This document shows, in pieces, positions 60,988 through 64,000 of a stretch of DNA of 64,000 bases; position 1 is the first letter of the stretch, and each line of letters begins with the position of its first letter. A program made the position numbers and the translations under genes. This DNA is from UBA7672 sp965279205 (GTDB lineage: Bacteria > Pseudomonadota > Alphaproteobacteria > Caulobacterales > Hyphomonadaceae). Location of the stretch: assembly GCA_965279205.1 (NCBI GenBank), contig OZ257144.1, positions 62,001 through 126,000 on the forward strand, written 5' to 3'. The notes below the pieces were generated by a model. It saw nothing but the letters and a program-made list of their open reading frames with translations. It had not been told where the DNA came from and did not search any database.

Positions 60988-61057
60988 GTTCCCATCAGGC
61001 GCTGTCGCGACCTTCCGGTCAAGTGCGACGGATCCAGGATGAAGGTGACGAAGCGGA

Positions 61058-62149
61058 TTACTTTACCGCGCCGGACACGGCGACATTGCTGATCGCCACC
61101 GGCACCGGGACGGCAGCCGGAACAGGCGACGCCGCGGTAGCCAGCGCGAGGAATGCGTCGGTTGCCTTCTGCGCCTGACCGATGAGGAAACCCATCGACG
61201 CAGCGTGGTTGCCGAACAACGAGCCGTCGGGCGTGCCGTTGAGCACGATCAGCGGGTGGAATTCGGCGGCGGCTTCCCATGCCTTGAGCGCGGCGGCGCG
61301 CGCTGTGGCGACCGGGGCATCGCCGGGCCACTGCATCGCGTCGAGGAAGGTGAAAGCGGCCATGGCGCGGCCCTTGGCGGAATAGACGGCGCGCGTTGCG
61401 GTGGCGTCGATCGGACTGCCGCCCATGGAGGCGGATGACGCCGCGATTTCGGTCTGGCTGATCACAGCCCAGGACGAGATCAGTTGCAGCTGTTCGACAA
61501 GCTGGGCCGAAGTCGTGACCACGGGCGTTGCCCGCCGGCGCAGGCGGCGATCGTAATTGACCAGGGCATCGCGCGCGGCGCGCAGCTGAACGCCTGTGGA
61601 AACCGTTGAAACCAGGCGTGAAGCGGCTTCGAGATCCGCGTCGGCGCGGCCCGCGGCAATCGCCTGGCGGTTCTCAAGCTTGAGGAAATCGCCAACCGAT
61701 CCGGCCATGGCGGTCTGGAAGGCAGGCTTGCCAGTGAGGCGCGCCAGCGGCGCCCAGCCCGGTGCGTCGCTCGCCCAGCCCAGTTCGTTGAAATGCTTTT
61801 CCATCAGCGCCGAAGCGCCGCCCACCCACGGAGCGTTCCAGTCGGCGCGGTCGACGGCGCTGGCGATGTCGCGGTCGCCGACGTCGCTCGCGAGCACGGT
61901 CATGACCGGATAGATCGCGATGGCTGTCAGAAGGATGATGCCATTGATCCAGAAGCGGACGATCTGGAAGAACGACTTGCCGTCGGCTTCGTCGTGATGG
62001 TCCTCGTCGGAAATCTCCGTCAGCTCGCCTTCAATGGTGTCGTGATCCAGGGTGCGGAGCGGGAACGGCTTCTCGATCTCGATGACCTCATCGGCCGCCG
62101 GCTCGTCTTCAACCACGACCTGGTCGCGGCGGAGTTTCAGCACAGACAT
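61058..62149 (-). CDS. Single-pass membrane protein of unknown function
   Basis: A 363-residue protein. An acidic N-terminus of about 60 residues (ELTEISDEDHHDEADG) precedes one membrane helix (FWINGIILLTAIAIYPVMTV, about 66-85). The rest is a helical periplasmic domain with LENRQAIAAGRADADLEAAS and a variable Ala/Pro-rich end. It resembles proteins of the DUF2333 type, but I am not sure. Flanked by a universal stress protein and PCu(A)C genes on the same strand. Confidence 0.65.
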   Translation of the reverse strand: MSVLKLRRDQVVVEDEPAADEVIEIEKPFPLRTLDHDTIEGELTEISDEDHHDEADGKSFFQIVRFWINGIILLTAIAIYPVMTVLASDVGDRDIASAVDRADWNAPWVGGASALMEKHFNELGWASDAPGWAPLARLTGKPAFQTAMAGSVGDFLKLENRQAIAAGRADADLEAASRLVSTVSTGVQLRAARDALVNYDRRLRRRATPVVTTSAQLVEQLQLISSWAVISQTEIAASSASMGGSPIDATATRAVYSAKGRAMAAFTFLDAMQWPGDAPVATARAAALKAWEAAAEFHPLIVLNGTPDGSLFGNHAASMGFLIGQAQKATDAFLALATAASPVPAAVPVPVAISNVAVSGAVK

Positions 62150-62227
62150 TGACCAGCCCCGGTCCCGTTGTCCCGGACCCTGACTGGGTCCGCTGTTAAC
62201 CTCAACCCAACAATAACTAACGTGGCG

Positions 62228-62656
62228 TTACTGACGCTCGCCCGACCCCATTAACGCAGGATGGAACGGAACGGTTTCATTGCGGCCAGATTGAAGTTCG
62301 ATTTGGATCGGAAATGTGGCGTCTGGAGCCATGGAGCGGGGCGAAAACACCATCAAATGCATGCCGCCAGGCCCGAATGTGACGGTTTTGCCGGCCGGTA
62401 ACTCCACCGAATCAAGCCGCTTCATCGAGGTCTGTGTTCCGGCGGTCACCGACGCGTGAATCTCGATGCGGTCAGCCTGCGGCGACGAGACGCCGATGAT
62501 CCGGTCGGTCACGCCCGATGTCACCGACACGTAGGCAACCCCAATGCCGGTCACCCCCAGCGGCGGGCGGAATTCGGCGTCCTTGATCGCGAGCCCGGGC
62601 CCCTGCCCGCAGGCGGCCAGGCCAAACATCAGTGCAGCAGCAAGCGTGCGGATCAC
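62228..62656 (-). CDS. Copper chaperone PCu(A)C lipoprotein
   Basis: A 142-residue protein. A lipoprotein signal (IRTLAAALMFGLAAC, lipobox LAAC) is followed by the PCu(A)C domain. Copper ligands follow the family pattern: His in RIEIHASV, a Met in TSMKRLD, and His-x-Met in GGMHLMVF. It carries Cu(I) to cytochrome oxidase in the periplasm. GTG at 62656 has GGGAG seven bases upstream, preferred over ORF extensions that overlap trpS. Confidence 0.85.
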   Translation of the reverse strand: MIRTLAAALMFGLAACGQGPGLAIKDAEFRPPLGVTGIGVAYVSVTSGVTDRIIGVSSPQADRIEIHASVTAGTQTSMKRLDSVELPAGKTVTFGPGGMHLMVFSPRSMAPDATFPIQIELQSGRNETVPFHPALMGSGERQ

Positions 62657-62720
62657 ATCAAGTCTCCCGGTCTGCACCAGATAGGCAGCCAGACCGGCGG
62701 AAGGAATGCGGCGCAGATGC

Positions 62721-63752
62721 CTAGGGCCGCCAGAAGCCGACAATGCGCCGGACTTCTTCCATGATGGGCTCGGCGATGGCGTTGGCGCGCTCGCCGCCGT
62801 CCTTCAGCACGCGGTCGATCTCGGCGGGATCACTCATCAGGCGGCGCATGGTGTCAGCGACCGGGCCCAGCTTGGCGACCGCCAGGTCCGCCAGCGCCGG
62901 CTTGAACACGCCAAACCCCTTGCCGCCGAATTCGGCCAATACGTCCGCTTCCGATTTTCCGGCCAGAACGGCGTAGATGCCGACGAGGTTGGCGGCCTCG
63001 TTGCGGCCTTCGAGCCCCTTCACTTCAGACGGCAGCGCGTCCGAATCACTGGTCGCGCGCTTGATCTTCTTTGCGATGTCATCGGCCGTATCGAGCAGGT
63101 TGATGCGCGAGGCGTCGGACGGATCCGACTTCGACATCTTCTTCGAGCCGTCCTTGAGCGACATGATCCGCGCGCCAGGTCCCTGGTACATCGGCTCGGG
63201 CAGCGGGAAGAAACCGGGGGCGTTGAAGTCGCGGTTGAACTTGCCGGCGATGTCGCGCGACAGTTCAAGGTGCTGTTTCTGGTCCTCGCCGACGGGCACA
63301 TGCGTTGCCTTGTAGGCAAGAATGTCTGCGGCCTGCAGCACGGGATAGTCGAAAAGGCCGACCGAAATGTTCTCGGCGTCCTTGCCGGCCGACTTGTCCT
63401 TGTACTGTGTCATGCGCTCAACCCAGCCCATGCGGGCGACGCAGTTGAAGATCCAGCCAAGCTCAGCGTGCGCCGTGACGGAGGATTGAGCGAACACGAT
63501 CGACTTCTTAGGATCGATCCCTGACGCGATGTAAGCGGACGCGATTTCCCGCGTCTGGGCGGCTAGCAGCTTCGGATCCTGCGGTACCGTAATCGCGTGG
63601 AGGTCCACGACGCAGAATATGCAGTCGTGCGTCTCCTGCATGGCGACGAATTTCACCAGGGCGCCGAGATAATTGCCAAGGTGAAGACTTCCCGAGGGCT
63701 GGACCCCCGAGAAGACACGCTGCGGACCGGAATACTGGACGGGCTCTGACAT
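62721..63752 (-). CDS. trpS: Tryptophanyl-tRNA synthetase
   Basis: A 343-residue class I synthetase. The HIGH-type motif is SGSLHLGNYLGALV, the tryptophan site has VVDLHAITV and AYLASGIDP-like text, and KMSKS occurs as GSKKMSKSDPSDA. It charges tRNA-Trp. Full length. It lies 14 bases after murJ on the same strand. Confidence 0.97.
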   Translation of the reverse strand: MSEPVQYSGPQRVFSGVQPSGSLHLGNYLGALVKFVAMQETHDCIFCVVDLHAITVPQDPKLLAAQTREIASAYIASGIDPKKSIVFAQSSVTAHAELGWIFNCVARMGWVERMTQYKDKSAGKDAENISVGLFDYPVLQAADILAYKATHVPVGEDQKQHLELSRDIAGKFNRDFNAPGFFPLPEPMYQGPGARIMSLKDGSKKMSKSDPSDASRINLLDTADDIAKKIKRATSDSDALPSEVKGLEGRNEAANLVGIYAVLAGKSEADVLAEFGGKGFGVFKPALADLAVAKLGPVADTMRRLMSDPAEIDRVLKDGGERANAIAEPIMEEVRRIVGFWRP

Positions 63753-63766
63753 GGGAGCGGGACTTA

Positions 63767-64000
63767 TCAGCCCTCGCCGCCTCCGGGCAAGGCAACGCCT
63801 GGCGCGCCTTGTTCACGGCGCAGCGATCCCTTGATCTCGGCCAGCGTCACCGCCCGGAAAGCGAAGACAGCGATACCGTAGATCAAGACGCCAACCACTA
63901 TGACCACAAGGACGGCGATTTCCTTCTTCCAGAGAAGTGTGGACAGGAGCGGATACTGCCAGGCGCAGACCCCGACAAAGACACCCATCAATACGCTGGC
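63767..64000 (-). CDS. murJ: Lipid II flippase MurJ, C-terminal part (runs off the window)
   Basis: The last 78 codons of a membrane protein whose frame stays open to the window edge. Two hydrophobic segments (LMGVFVGVCAWQ and IAVLVVIVVGVLIYGIAVFA) are followed by FRAVTLAEIKGSLRRE, the end expected of MurJ. Position directly before trpS is the usual alphaproteobacterial order. The start lies outside the window. Confidence 0.75.
   Translation of the reverse strand, partial: ASVLMGVFVGVCAWQYPLLSTLLWKKEIAVLVVIVVGVLIYGIAVFAFRAVTLAEIKGSLRREQGAPGVALPGGGEG

Overview
The window is a GC-rich alphaproteobacterial chromosome segment. CtrA-network genes (an RcdA/DUF1465 protein and the DUF1013 regulator TrcR), two TonB-dependent receptors, many short lipoproteins and the order miaB-ybeZ-ybeY-corC-lnt-xre-metK-trmB all point to the Caulobacterales side, most likely Hyphomonadaceae. 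Species cannot be named from the sequence. I found no rRNA, tRNA, CRISPR array, prophage or intact insertion sequence.

Layout. 1-3.6 kb: rpmE (L31), rcdA, a DUF1192 gene, a quinone oxidoreductase and trcR. 3.7-14.9 kb: two divergent DUF465 genes, a TonB receptor, a TetR/DUF4386 operon with a tandem operator, a lipoprotein, a MacB-type permease remnant beside an epoxide hydrolase, a secreted protein of unknown function, a CadC-like regulator with TPRs and a frameshifted RcnB-like gene. 14.9-20 kb: an SDR, a trypsin-like protease/DNA-RNA nuclease fusion with a histone-H1-like tail, dodecin and a cytochrome P450. 20-25.5 kb: mnmH and selD (selenium tRNA modification), a prolyl-oligopeptidase lipoprotein and dapF. 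25.5-32.5 kb: an accessory patch with a DUF4160/DUF2442 toxin-antitoxin-like pair, tiny ORFs, an ACT-domain protein, a GFA protein, an MliC-like lipoprotein, a bacterial pentameric ligand-gated channel, palindromic repeats and an ArsR/AHSA1/DUF1801 operon. 32.6-43 kb: a VWA protein, lipoproteins, typA, yjdM, AraC/VOC, ppa, a receiver protein next to a decayed one, argG, a TraB protein and a PKHD dioxygenase. 43-46 kb: a siderophore receptor with a possible Fur site. 45.8-49.7 kb: a TetR repressor and its likely target, a 43-residue membrane peptide, then gpsA, a YciI protein, an exported methyltransferase and trmB. 50-64 kb: a long minus-strand block of housekeeping genes from murJ and trpS to metK.

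How it works together. The minus-strand block groups translation and tRNA modification (trpS, tsaB, rimI, miaB, ybeY, metK, trmB) with envelope functions (murJ, lnt), Fe-S cluster supply (NifU) and iron sensing (Fur). The accessory genes are small, self-regulated units: at least four have a perfect or near-perfect inverted repeat inside or beside their presumptive promoter (TetR at 7.4 kb, DUF4160 at 26.4 kb, ArsR at 30.1 kb, TetR at 46.8 kb).

The best candidates for undescribed biology are the protease-nuclease fusion, the DUF4160/DUF2442 module with a free-standing homologue of the DUF2442 protein's tail, and the TetR-controlled 43-residue membrane peptide.
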